Shown piece after piece: positions 44,889-53,151 of a stretch of DNA of 64,000 nucleotides; position 1 is the stretch's first letter, and each line of letters opens with the position of its first letter. The stretch lies in contig DATAUW010000018.1 of NCBI GenBank assembly GCA_036268055.1, positions 124,001 through 188,000 on the forward strand, read 5' to 3'. The DNA is from Verrucomicrobiia bacterium (GTDB lineage: Bacteria > Verrucomicrobiota > Verrucomicrobiia > Limisphaerales > Pedosphaeraceae). The position numbers were made by a program, and so were the translations under genes. A model generated the notes under the pieces. The model did no database searches. It saw nothing but the letters and a program-made list of their open reading frames with translations, and was not told the origin of the DNA.

Positions 44889-45518
44889 ATGCTCGTTTTT
44901 ACTACCAGAGTCTGGCTTGTGTTCCTAGTTGATGCTGCCTACCGGGCCGGCCTCAATCCGCTCTCGAAGCGGCGAGTGCATCGGTTGGTGTTCTTGTCCA
45001 ACTGCCTCGCTCCCCTGTTTCAGGCTACACCGAACACGGCTCAAATTGTTAAATACAAGCACGGGCCTTTTTATCCACTCATTCAATGGGAACTGGACCG
45101 ATTGGCCACCATGGGCGTCTTGACCATCGACAACCTTAAATATACCAATGACGAAAAAGGCTGGTGGGTAAGCGCCGATTACGGAGCAGGCCAGATGATG
45201 AACCCAGTTCTCACGCACTGCCGCCAAAGTGCCTACGGGCAAAGGCTCGGGGATTATTTGAATGAGGTGGTTGCTGGTTTCGCGTCGCTCCGCGGGGCTG
45301 CCTTGGACGAGGTCGCGCTTCGTGACGAGAACTACAATCAGCCGGGTGCAACCGCTGACTCCTTCATAGATTTTTCTGAACAGGAAGAAAACTTCTCGCT
45401 CCGAACTGCCCGCGCATTCCGGGATGTGCTGCCGGCGAATTTGGTTCCAACCCAAAAAGAGGAACTCTTTTTATACATGCGCTTCCTTGAAGCGTTGGTA
45501 GCTAAAAAGACCAACTGA
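44889..45518 (+). CDS. Small middle-component-like protein of the ABC system
   Basis: 209 residues, starting three bases after the ATPase stop. The text is helix-rich with a winged-helix-like centre: KRRVHRLVFLSNCLAPLFQ... VKYKHGPFYPLIQWELDRLATMGVLTID. That combination of a small winged-helix-like protein between an SMC-like ATPase and an effector matches the 'middle component' of ABC-3C systems. The assignment relies on gene order and overall shape; no catalytic residue is seen. Confidence 0.55.
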   Translation: MLVFTTRVWLVFLVDAAYRAGLNPLSKRRVHRLVFLSNCLAPLFQATPNTAQIVKYKHGPFYPLIQWELDRLATMGVLTIDNLKYTNDEKGWWVSADYGAGQMMNPVLTHCRQSAYGQRLGDYLNEVVAGFASLRGAALDEVALRDENYNQPGATADSFIDFSEQEENFSLRTARAFRDVLPANLVPTQKEELFLYMRFLEALVAKKTN

Positions 45519-45520
45519 CC

Positions 45521-46576
45521 ATGGCCACCGATACATCAAAACTGGAGCTGATGAAGGAAGTGGCTGTGACCAACCTGAACAGTATCCCCTCTGCGAAAAG
45601 CGGTGACCCGCGCGCCTTTATCGAGGCCGCTGTCAGTTTGATCGGCCGTTGGTGGAATCTTCGCTCCCGTTGGGATACCATTGCGCCGGGTTATTGCGCG
45701 CTTGTTTTGGATCATGAATTTGCTGCTGCCGGCGTGCCTTCCGGCTTCTCCGAGAAACAACTTTTCCGTGATGCGCCAGACCCCAATCTTGGCGGCCACA
45801 TTCATGTATCCGATTTTTCTTTGAGTCGTGTTTTTCGCGACCAAGGCGGACATACCGACGCCGATTCGATTTGCCGTCAATTGAAGATCCTCAATCTTTG
45901 CAAGGCTCCATGCGTGTTATTTGACCCGAAAACCGGGGTGATGCTGGCGGCGGAACAGGGGGTTTCTGGTCCGATTATCCCCTCCCAACTGTCTGCATTC
46001 GATGGCAACCTTACTGTAACCAACATCGACAACCTCATCAATGGACTTTATAATTCAGCCCTGAAGTTTCCGGAAACATTTCCTCACATCTGGTGGAAAA
46101 AAGAGAAATTCATTCCCATTTTTCAGGCCGAGAAGCTTTATCAAGGGCTTTTATACATTCATTTGAAAGGCAACACCCAGGGAACGTGTGTCGTCGTGCG
46201 GGAAGACCAGACGAATGCCGGGAGAACTGACCTGACGCTCACTTCGCTCAATCCGGAAATCGCCTTTGTCGTCGAGATGAAGGTTCTTAAGTCATTCTTC
46301 TACCAAGCGCTTGGTCTTCCGGTGAAGCCGTTTAGCAAATCCGATAATGAAGATTGGGCGGATAGCGGGGTGGGTCAGGTGTGTGACTACCGAACTGCCA
46401 AGCAAGCCAAAGAAGCATTTCTGCTGCTGTTCGATATGAGGAAAAAACACGAACATTTAGGTAAAGTTAGCACTCGCTGCCAAGGGCAATCTGTCCAGTA
46501 TCGTAAATATGACATCTTCAACGCCACGGCGCGTGATGTCCGGGCTGCTAAGCCAAAACGATCAAAGACTCGTTGA
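45521..46576 (+). CDS. PD-(D/E)XK-type nuclease, probable effector of the ABC system
   Basis: 351 residues, two bases after the middle gene. The candidate active site is in GRTDLTL...AFVVEMKV: Asp237, Glu252, Lys254, with a Gln (~286) in GVGQVCDY after it, matching the PD-(D/E)XK nuclease pattern (D-x14-E-x-K). The N-terminal ~200 residues are of unknown fold. The 3' end overlaps the convergent methyltransferase gene by 29 bases. Likely a DNase activated by the ATPase complex; the alternative is a regulatory or silent nuclease fold. Confidence 0.7.
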   Translation: MATDTSKLELMKEVAVTNLNSIPSAKSGDPRAFIEAAVSLIGRWWNLRSRWDTIAPGYCALVLDHEFAAAGVPSGFSEKQLFRDAPDPNLGGHIHVSDFSLSRVFRDQGGHTDADSICRQLKILNLCKAPCVLFDPKTGVMLAAEQGVSGPIIPSQLSAFDGNLTVTNIDNLINGLYNSALKFPETFPHIWWKKEKFIPIFQAEKLYQGLLYIHLKGNTQGTCVVVREDQTNAGRTDLTLTSLNPEIAFVVEMKVLKSFFYQALGLPVKPFSKSDNEDWADSGVGQVCDYRTAKQAKEAFLLLFDMRKKHEHLGKVSTRCQGQSVQYRKYDIFNATARDVRAAKPKRSKTR

Positions 46577-47858
46577 GTTCGGCTCGCCCGCCCTGTTGCG
46601 CACTGGCTCGCATGGAGCGCATGGCCTCCGCGCGGCACAATTTAAAGCCGACTGAAGGAGCCAGCTCGGTGAGAATCTTGGCCGTATCAATCATCACTCC
46701 CCCATACTTGCTGTTTCCCACGGCAAGGAAGGCCTTGCCTCCAGGGTTAAGCTTGCCTCTGACTTCCTTTAAGATGACTTGCATATCGCTGAAGTAGGCC
46801 AGCACCATTTCGGGAATATTGTCATCCCAAAGCTTGCCCCGCCGCCGGCATAGCGCCCGGTAAGCTCGCTTTAACTCCGTCGAGGCCAGCTCATCTGTCG
46901 AAAAATCACGCTTTACCTGCACGTGCGACCGGACCGTTTGGTTGCGTAGTGTCGTGTTATCTTGACGTGATGATAGATACCCCAGCATCCACAGTTCGAG
47001 ATTGTAAATGTCCGTGTAATCGAATGAATTGGGATACGGCGGCGAGAAGATGACCATGTCGACGGGGTCGCATTGCGGGATGAGCTTACGGCTGTCCCCG
47101 CGCAATACAGTAAAGTTGGTTCGTGCCGCTGAGGAAAACTTTGCCAAATCCGTGTAAACCATCAGGAAAGCGTCACGGAATTCACGATCTACGTCTGCGC
47201 CGAATTTTTGTTTGTTCTCCCAGCCATTGCGATATTTCCGCCCCTTGCCGTTGACGACCACATTGCTCACTGGCACCAACACGGAGCCAAGAATCACGAG
47301 CAAGAGCGCACGGTGGGAGTCTGAACTCACGAAGCTGATGGCCTCGCGAATTCCAAGAATGCGTTGCGCGACAGCATGGCTGTAAATCCAACGCGAATCA
47401 CGCCCGGGTTCCACCAGAGTCTCCGGTGCCTGCTTGAGTAGGGCGGTTGGATCAACTGCCATCTTTCCCGCAACCTCCAAAACATTCAAGTAGTCCCGCT
47501 TCAATGCCACCAAGTCATAGGAATTTAACTTGGAGGTAATGAGGTCTGCCAGAAACGGATTCACTTCAATCGTTGTCGGCTGGACGCCGAGCAATTGACA
47601 GGTGAGTGCTGTGGTGCCCGACCCACCGAACGGATCCAGACAAGATTTCGGAAACCGGCCCATGCCACGAACACACCCCAAGATGAAATGTGGCGAGAAC
47701 GCCTCCTTGAATTTGAACCAACGTTGAAAGGGAATTTCCAATGCCGGCTGATTCGACGAGATCGGCGTGGTAAAATCAGATTCCGCAAGCCAGTGCTGCG
47801 GCAGGCGGCTTTCGACGCCACACACACTTCTCCGCGGTTGGCTTGGAGTCAATATCAC
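46548..47858 (-). CDS. DNA amino-methyltransferase (SPPY type)
   Basis: 436 residues, GTG start at 47858. SAM-binding motif I LDPFGGSGTTALTC (~75-86) with the acidic VEVNP equivalent (TTIEVNP), then, about 190 residues later, motif IV SPPYPNSFDYTD (Ser272-Tyr275). N6-adenine or N4-cytosine methylation, with a ~190-residue insert between motifs I and IV that may hold the target recognition domain. It converges on the ATPase-nuclease operon and is divergent from the HTH gene. It probably protects host DNA, which makes the whole locus restriction-modification-like. Confidence 0.85.
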   Translation of the reverse strand: MILTPSQPRRSVCGVESRLPQHWLAESDFTTPISSNQPALEIPFQRWFKFKEAFSPHFILGCVRGMGRFPKSCLDPFGGSGTTALTCQLLGVQPTTIEVNPFLADLITSKLNSYDLVALKRDYLNVLEVAGKMAVDPTALLKQAPETLVEPGRDSRWIYSHAVAQRILGIREAISFVSSDSHRALLLVILGSVLVPVSNVVVNGKGRKYRNGWENKQKFGADVDREFRDAFLMVYTDLAKFSSAARTNFTVLRGDSRKLIPQCDPVDMVIFSPPYPNSFDYTDIYNLELWMLGYLSSRQDNTTLRNQTVRSHVQVKRDFSTDELASTELKRAYRALCRRRGKLWDDNIPEMVLAYFSDMQVILKEVRGKLNPGGKAFLAVGNSKYGGVMIDTAKILTELAPSVGFKLCRAEAMRSMRASAQQGGRAELNESLIVLA

Positions 47859-47883
47859 GATGAAATAACTTGTCAGGTACTAT

Positions 47884-47915
47884 GCAAATATGCAACTATT
47901 AATTTACATATTTAC
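47884..47915. promoter_or_regulatory. Operator-like repeats between the methyltransferase and HTH genes
   Basis: GCAAATATGCAA at 47884-47895 and TTTACATATTTAC at 47903-47915, the latter being the reverse complement of GTAAATATGTAAA. A third, GTAAATATGCAAAT, lies at 48093-48106 inside the HTH gene. Consensus GYAAATATGYAAA, placed between divergent genes, fits autoregulation. Confidence 0.6.
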
Positions 47916-47920
47916 GAATC

Positions 47921-48265
47921 ATGCGTGTTTATCTGCAATCCAAACAGCTCGGCCAGGCCATCGCAAAAGAGCTGTTTAAGAACGGGAAAACTCAAATATC
48001 CGCAGCGAAAGCCCTAAATATTGCTCAGGGGCAGCTCAGCCATCTTGTCTCAGGCCATTTCAAAACGAAGAATGCCTTGGTCCTTCATGTATGTAAATAT
48101 GCAAATATCAATCCCGATACTTTTAAGTCGGCTGCTCAAGAAATGGGCGAAGTGGACCGCGAGGCAGTTGTCGCCTTGACCCGCGCTTGTGGCGGGCAAA
48201 GACGGAAAACCGAAGTAGTAATCCGGGTTCTCCGGGTATTGGAAAGTCTTGCCCCTACTGGTTGA
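47921..48265 (+). CDS. Small HTH (XRE-like) regulator
   Basis: 114 residues. Helix-turn-helix segment KTQISAAKALNIAQGQLSHLVSGHFKTK (~residues 25-55), with a recognition-helix text AQGQLSHLVSG. A short second helical domain follows. It starts 62 bases from the divergent methyltransferase gene with two operator-like repeats between them. A third repeat copy lies at about codon 58-62 of its own gene. Probably represses itself and the methyltransferase. Confidence 0.7.
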   Translation: MRVYLQSKQLGQAIAKELFKNGKTQISAAKALNIAQGQLSHLVSGHFKTKNALVLHVCKYANINPDTFKSAAQEMGEVDREAVVALTRACGGQRRKTEVVIRVLRVLESLAPTG

Positions 48266-48317
48266 GCAATCGTTGTGAAATTACACGTCCAATTCTAGTG
48301 AGCCGACCTCCTCCGGT

Positions 48318-49193
48318 TCACACCGACTCCGACGTGGCAATCGCTTCAAACTCCGAATAGATTTCCGCGTGGTTGGCGTTCAGATACCGGACGACCTTCG
48401 CGTTCTTCAGCAGGTTTTTGATGTAGGTTTGAGCCGTTTGCAGGGTGAACATATTTTCAGTGTAATTGTCCGTGACCTCGTTCAGGTCGCGTTCAAGCGA
48501 TTCCATTTCGCTTTCCATCCGCGCGATGTCTTCCGCCGACATCCCGGCCTTTTTCTTAGGCTCGTCTGGGTTCACCAGTTGATGATTCGGCGTTCCGAGG
48601 ACCATCGCTTCGGCGTAGCCGGCCACATAGTTGTTCATCGTCACCATCATTTCGGCCATTTCTATCTGCCGGTTTCCGTTCACGCGCTTGAATTGCCGCA
48701 GGGCTTTTGGGCAGATATTTTTGTCCTTCAATAATTCCGCCGCGTCGGGATGGATGCCTTTCAGCAAATTCATAGATGCTTGCACCACCCGCAGCGGCAT
48801 GTTCAACACCACGGCCAACCGCTCCACGCTGACGCCGTTGTTCACCGCCTTGACGATCATCTTGTGTTCCTGAATCGGCGGCAACCGGCTGATGCGGGCG
48901 TTGTAGGTGTAGCACTCGTCATCGGTGGCAATGAGGCAATCGGCTTCCGGTTTGCCCAAATCTTTCAATGCGAAATAACGGAGGTGCCCGTTTTTCAGCA
49001 TATATTTTCCCGGCGCATCCTTTTGCGGATACACGACCAGCGGTTCCACCAGCCCAACTTCCGGGATGGAGCCAATAATCGCCTTGAACCGATAGGTATC
49101 CTTCTCCTCGGCTTTGACCAACCGCATCGGCAAAATGTTTTCCAGCGTCAGCCGGATTTTTCTCATTTCAAATCCAATTTTCATTTCGCTCAT
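48318..49193 (-). CDS. ParB/RepB-like protein 2
   Basis: Start taken at ATG 49193 (MSEMKIGFEMRKIRL), which overlaps the upstream gene's stop as ATGA; the longer ORF to 49340 is then a shadow. 291 residues. ParB-type N-domain features: LPMRLV...VGLVEPLVVYP, HLRYFALKDLG (GHxR-like box), an HTH-like QEHKMIVKAVNNGVSVERLAVVLNMPLRVVQ. C-terminal helices (~220-280) are coiled-coil rich. Third gene of a recombinase/RepB/RepB operon. Confidence 0.75.
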   Translation of the reverse strand: MSEMKIGFEMRKIRLTLENILPMRLVKAEEKDTYRFKAIIGSIPEVGLVEPLVVYPQKDAPGKYMLKNGHLRYFALKDLGKPEADCLIATDDECYTYNARISRLPPIQEHKMIVKAVNNGVSVERLAVVLNMPLRVVQASMNLLKGIHPDAAELLKDKNICPKALRQFKRVNGNRQIEMAEMMVTMNNYVAGYAEAMVLGTPNHQLVNPDEPKKKAGMSAEDIARMESEMESLERDLNEVTDNYTENMFTLQTAQTYIKNLLKNAKVVRYLNANHAEIYSEFEAIATSESV

Positions 49194-50077
49194 GATGCTT
49201 GTGTCGTCTGAGGTGAGAGTTTGGCCGAAAGATATTTGGGCATCGTTGGTAATGCTTCCGCCCGTAACAGCGTGTAAAAATTCTCGTCGGCCAGCAGTTT
49301 GTTGAAGGCGGTCACGATGAAACCCAGCCTGGCGTCGCACACCTTCGCCTTTTTGATCATCAGCTTTTGTCGCTGGCTCTCCTTGCGATAGGAGTTGATC
49401 ATGCTTTCGATGCTGGTTTTTGGTTTTAGCCCCGATGTCCCGCCGCCCCGTTGCTTGCCGATCCGCCGCCGGCTCTCCATCAGTCCTTTGACATACTTGA
49501 GGGATTTGTAATCAATCTGCTTTTCTTCGTAGGCTTTGAGCAGTTCACGCTGCGTCTCCAGCGTATCTGTCTTGGCAATGTCCACCGCGATCCAGATCGG
49601 AATCTTTCCGGTGACAGCAGCCTCCAGCAACCGTTCTTCGCCAGCGTTTTTAAGGCTCGAATATCCGTGGACCAGGCTATCGCTGACATCCAGCTTTTTG
49701 CTGATTTGATGGACGTTGTAGCCCAGCGTTTTCAGCCGTTCAATTTCGCGGATTAAATCCATCGGCTTCGGATAGCGCCGCGCGATGTTTTCCACCAGAC
49801 TGCAAATCAGCAGTTCCTGCCGGGTCAGCTCCTTTACTTCGGCCGGAATCTCTTTATGTCCCAATGCCTTGAAGGCTTCCATGCGCCCCTGTCCGCAAAT
49901 CAGGTCATATTTGTAGGCATCCGTCTCACTCGCTGGCCGGCGGCTCACCTGTATCGGCACTTTCAGGCCGACGTTTTTGATGTTTTGGACGATGATTTCA
50001 AATTTCTTGGGGTCCCGATGACGGGGATTCACGACGAAAATCTGCTCAATTGGTATCAGTTGCACCTCGTCGCTCAT
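49190..50077 (-). CDS. ParB/RepB-like protein 1
   Basis: 295 residues, ATG 50077 overlapping the recombinase stop (50074-50077). Visible motifs: LIPIEQIFVVNPRHRDPKKF, LICGQGRMEAFKALGH (GxxR box), LVENIARRYPKPMDLIREIERLKTLGYNVHQISKKLDVSDSLV (ParB HTH domain) and a basic C-terminal part. No ParA-type ATPase gene is nearby, so a classical partition role is unlikely. A specialised role with the recombinase is inferred. Confidence 0.8.
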   Translation of the reverse strand: MSDEVQLIPIEQIFVVNPRHRDPKKFEIIVQNIKNVGLKVPIQVSRRPASETDAYKYDLICGQGRMEAFKALGHKEIPAEVKELTRQELLICSLVENIARRYPKPMDLIREIERLKTLGYNVHQISKKLDVSDSLVHGYSSLKNAGEERLLEAAVTGKIPIWIAVDIAKTDTLETQRELLKAYEEKQIDYKSLKYVKGLMESRRRIGKQRGGGTSGLKPKTSIESMINSYRKESQRQKLMIKKAKVCDARLGFIVTAFNKLLADENFYTLLRAEALPTMPKYLSAKLSPQTTQAS

Positions 50078-51621
50078 GTGAGTTCCTCCAGTTTCACCCG
50101 CTCCGCCATGCCAAAAAACGCCTCCAGCGTGTCAAATCGGTAGGTGTCCAGATGGATGCCGTTGGCTTCCGCCACCCGCAGGTTTTCCCAGGTAATGTCC
50201 AGCGCCGGCAAAATATAATAGTCACGGATGCCTTCATTCGTGGCGTCCATTCGCACGGCAATCGTGATGTCCGGCTGCGCACTCGCATCCAGCCGGATTA
50301 GCCAGCGCGACGAACCCGCGCCGGTTTGGGTATGTCGGCACAACACGATGGACACGCGCATTTCACCGTTCACATCCAGCAGTTCGCTTTGACGATTCCA
50401 GACCGCTGACGCGCCGAGGTCGGAAATTTTTTGGACGACATCCGCCACGAGTTCCGGGTGACGTTTCCGCAGCCGCCGGTTTTCCTCGATGAAGCTGTAA
50501 TCAATGCCGGGATCATAGCCAATCAGCCGGTAGGCGTTCACCAGCGTCCCAAAACGATGGCTGAATGCTGTGCTCGATGGCAGTCCTTCGGCTTCGTCAA
50601 TCAGGATGCCCGAAATCCGCCCGTGCATTTTCAGCAGGGTGCGGAGCTTTTCCAGCATTTCCTCATCCGTCAATTTCTGGCTTCGCGCCAGGATGATTTC
50701 CTGCGCCTGGCAGAACAGTTCCGGCTCGACGACTCCCTCAAATGCGCCGTCCGCCCGAATCCATTTGTCCGGCGGGTTGTTCACGTGTTTCTTCTTCAGC
50801 TTGCACGAAGTCCGGTGATACACATTGTTGCCGATGTATTTTTCGTTGGTGAGGATTTGATGCACCGTCGCCCGGTTCCATTCCCGCCCAAAATCCGTCT
50901 TCACACCTTGCGCGTTCAGGATGGTCGCAATCTCGGATTCAATTTTCCCTTCGCCGATGAACGCCTGGAAAATCCAGCGGACGATTTTGATTTCATCTTC
51001 CGGGCCACGCACCAGCACCACACGGTCGGTCTGGATGCTTTTTTGCTCGCCCATTTTCAGCATCGACTTGCGCACGCCGGTCTGGTCAATCAGCATCCGC
51101 CGCAGGCCAAACCCGGCCGTCCCACCTTGCTTGTATCCCAACTGGATCAGCCGGCACGCGCCTTGAAAAACCTTGGTTGAAAGCTCCCGACTGTATTCCC
51201 CCGCCATCGTCCGCTTCATGCTTTTCATGACCGTGGACATCGGGCTGCCATCGTTCTCGAACTGTTCCGCGCAGTAGTGAACCGACACGCCCGCCCGGCG
51301 GCAGATGTATTCGTAATACGCGCTTTCATCGGCATCCTGAAACCGTCCCCACCGGCTCACGTCATAAACGAGGATGTGCGTGTAATGTGCTTTACCCTCC
51401 TGGACATCGCGGATCATCTGCGCGAGCGAGTCGCGCCCTTGGATGTTCAGGCCGCTTTTACCCTCGTCGGAATACTCCTTTACAATGCCAAGCGTGCGGC
51501 GCTTGGCGTATTCGCGGATCACGTCCATCTGGTTGCTGGTCGAATATTGCTGATGCTCCGTGGACATGCGCACGTACACGGCAGTGCAGTTTAACCAGCT
51601 CTGTGACTCTTTCCGGCTCAT
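50074..51621 (-). CDS. Large serine recombinase
   Basis: 515 residues. N-terminal resolvase domain: YVRMSTEHQQYSTSNQ with nucleophile Ser20, DEGKSGLNIQGRDSL, LVYDVSRWGRFQDADES (conserved Arg residues). Then recombinase domain: QGACRLIQLGYKQGGTAGFGLRR and an EWNRATVHQILTNEKYIGNNVYHR segment, and a long C-terminal part. Catalyses site-specific insertion or excision. It heads an operon with two ParB/RepB-like genes, each joined by a 4-base ATGA overlap. Such a trio recurs in environmental bacteria in my recollection; attachment sites could not be found here. Confidence 0.92.
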   Translation of the reverse strand: MSRKESQSWLNCTAVYVRMSTEHQQYSTSNQMDVIREYAKRRTLGIVKEYSDEGKSGLNIQGRDSLAQMIRDVQEGKAHYTHILVYDVSRWGRFQDADESAYYEYICRRAGVSVHYCAEQFENDGSPMSTVMKSMKRTMAGEYSRELSTKVFQGACRLIQLGYKQGGTAGFGLRRMLIDQTGVRKSMLKMGEQKSIQTDRVVLVRGPEDEIKIVRWIFQAFIGEGKIESEIATILNAQGVKTDFGREWNRATVHQILTNEKYIGNNVYHRTSCKLKKKHVNNPPDKWIRADGAFEGVVEPELFCQAQEIILARSQKLTDEEMLEKLRTLLKMHGRISGILIDEAEGLPSSTAFSHRFGTLVNAYRLIGYDPGIDYSFIEENRRLRKRHPELVADVVQKISDLGASAVWNRQSELLDVNGEMRVSIVLCRHTQTGAGSSRWLIRLDASAQPDITIAVRMDATNEGIRDYYILPALDITWENLRVAEANGIHLDTYRFDTLEAFFGMAERVKLEELT

Positions 51622-51654
51622 GCAGCATTTTGTCTGATTCGTTTCATGGTTTCG

Positions 51655-52011
51655 TTACGCCTCCCAGCCAAAAAACTGGAAAGTATTTGTCCATGATGGC
51701 AGAAGTGCGCGAGCGGCAACGATGAAATCTTTGTAGCGCAATTTAACGTCGGCGGAATAAGGGAAATGTGCGTTTCCAATAGTATGGATGGGCCTTGCGC
51801 CAGGCGCGGACTCGCTCAACCTCAACCGGTCCGCCCCTAGCTTTCGATTCCCAGGTTTTGCCAACCATAGTTTCCGGTTCAAAATCTTGCTGGCTTTTTG
51901 GCAACGTGGCCGCGTGCAGAACCGTTGGTGATGATGATTGCGCGGATCGGTGGTGAACAAATGTTTGGAAGTAAACATCTGCGACTGCTGCCGTTCCGGC
52001 GTGCGTTTCAT
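51655..52011 (-). pseudogene. Decayed zinc-ribbon gene, copy 1
   Basis: Parallel to the gene at 57895-58167 but with base changes that remove the first CxxC pair (RRCLSCKNLF becomes QSQMFTSKHLF) and with a frame change after AKPGNRK. The conserved FTTDPRNHHHQRFC.R.RC.KASKIL core is still readable. Confidence 0.7.
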
Positions 52012-52097
52012 ATCACACACCACAGCAAATCTCCACGCGCCGAACCGGCAGGGAAAATGGCTCTCACGCCGTCAATGTAGTGCGCCCTGCCGCCCGT
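51686..52097. repeat. ~380-bp direct repeat, copy 1 (left flank of cargo)
   Basis: From TTTGTCCATGATGGCAG at 51686 to ATGGCTC at 52057-52063 it matches 57838-58220 closely. After that point it instead matches 58597-58641, so about 380 bases present in copy 2 are missing here. Confidence 0.8.
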
Positions 52098-52183
52098 GCC
52101 TGGCCCAAGCCAGGCTTCGGGAAGCGACGCAACATTTATGAACAGTTTCTTTGCATTGTTGAAAGAGACGATATTATTCTGCC

Positions 52184-53095
52184 GTGCCGAAATACTTGAT
52201 TGGAATAGCCAGCGCCTTGCTCTCGCCGATTCAAGATGCTTGGGCGGTCATCCTCGACAGTTATTTTTCCAATCGGATATTTCAACGGATTACGGCTCTG
52301 GTTTTTTTGTCGTCAGCATTTAACGTTCTTGTTCTTCCCTTCGTTTGGCTTGGCGGACATCCACATCTTCTTCCGCTAAAACTTGTTGGAATAATAGTCG
52401 CAATATCCCTGATAGAAGTGCTTTATCAGTACCCCTATTATTGGTCTTTTCGCAAAGCAGACACTTCAGTCGTCACCTCTTTGTTTTCATTCGGGAAGAT
52501 AATTGTACCAGTCCTTGCGTACTTCATAGTTCGGGAAAGATTAAGCGTGGTCCAATACGTCGGATATTTTGGTGTCACTGTTTGTGCCACCCTTCTCGCG
52601 TTCGATTGGAAGAAGTTTCGACCTAATCAGGCCGCTTGGCTCATGTTGGGCGTGTCTGCAATGCTTTCTCTTCAGCAGGTGCTATACAAATATTGTTTTG
52701 AACACGGGGCAGATTGGGTGACGGTTCTTACGTGGTGTTCTATTGTCCAGTTTTCGCTTGCGGCGATTGTTTCACTACGACCAACCACCCGACGCGATAT
52801 CGTGAGGACAGCCAAGTCCACCAGATACATAGTACCGCTAGTGTTTTTGATGCAACTGCTGACTTGGGGTGGAGAAGCGACTGCATCGTATGCGCTTTCA
52901 TTAATTCCAGCATCAGTTGCTTCTGGCATCGATAGCACTCAACCAATATTTGTTTTAGTGTTCGCGGCGCTATTTGTGAAGAAAAAGCCCGATCTGTTTC
53001 GAGAACATCTTGAAGGCGGCTCTCTTTTGAAGAAAATCCCTTTGTTTGTGCTTATGGCGATTGGCGCGGTTTTGGTGGCATTGGGTGGGAAATAG
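52184..53095 (+). CDS. DMT/EamA-family membrane exporter
   Basis: 303 residues, GTG start at 52184. About ten hydrophobic helices in two five-helix halves (EamA-like inverted repeat): RITALVFLSSAFNVLVLPFVWL, LVGIIVAISLIEVLYQYPYYWSF, SLFSFGKIIVPVLAYFIV, YVGYFGVTVCATLLAF, and a similar second half with LVFLMQLLTWGGEA and FVLVFAALFV. Such proteins export amino acids or other small metabolites. It lies 56 bases upstream of the ATP-grasp gene on the same strand, suggesting export of that enzyme's product. Confidence 0.85.
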   Translation: MPKYLIGIASALLSPIQDAWAVILDSYFSNRIFQRITALVFLSSAFNVLVLPFVWLGGHPHLLPLKLVGIIVAISLIEVLYQYPYYWSFRKADTSVVTSLFSFGKIIVPVLAYFIVRERLSVVQYVGYFGVTVCATLLAFDWKKFRPNQAAWLMLGVSAMLSLQQVLYKYCFEHGADWVTVLTWCSIVQFSLAAIVSLRPTTRRDIVRTAKSTRYIVPLVFLMQLLTWGGEATASYALSLIPASVASGIDSTQPIFVLVFAALFVKKKPDLFREHLEGGSLLKKIPLFVLMAIGAVLVALGGK

Positions 53096-53132
53096 CGGGG
53101 ATCCGCACGTTCGTTTCGCCTGCTGTACGACG

Positions 53133-53148
53133 GATAACTGAAGATTAT
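53133..53148 (+). promoter_or_regulatory. 16-bp sequence shared by two start regions (copy 1)
   Basis: GATAACTGAAGATTAT ends three bases before ATG 53152 of the ATP-grasp gene. Its exact reverse complement is at 56709-56724, directly at the start of the convergently oriented ATPase gene. Confidence 0.65.
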
Positions 53149-53151
53149 CCG

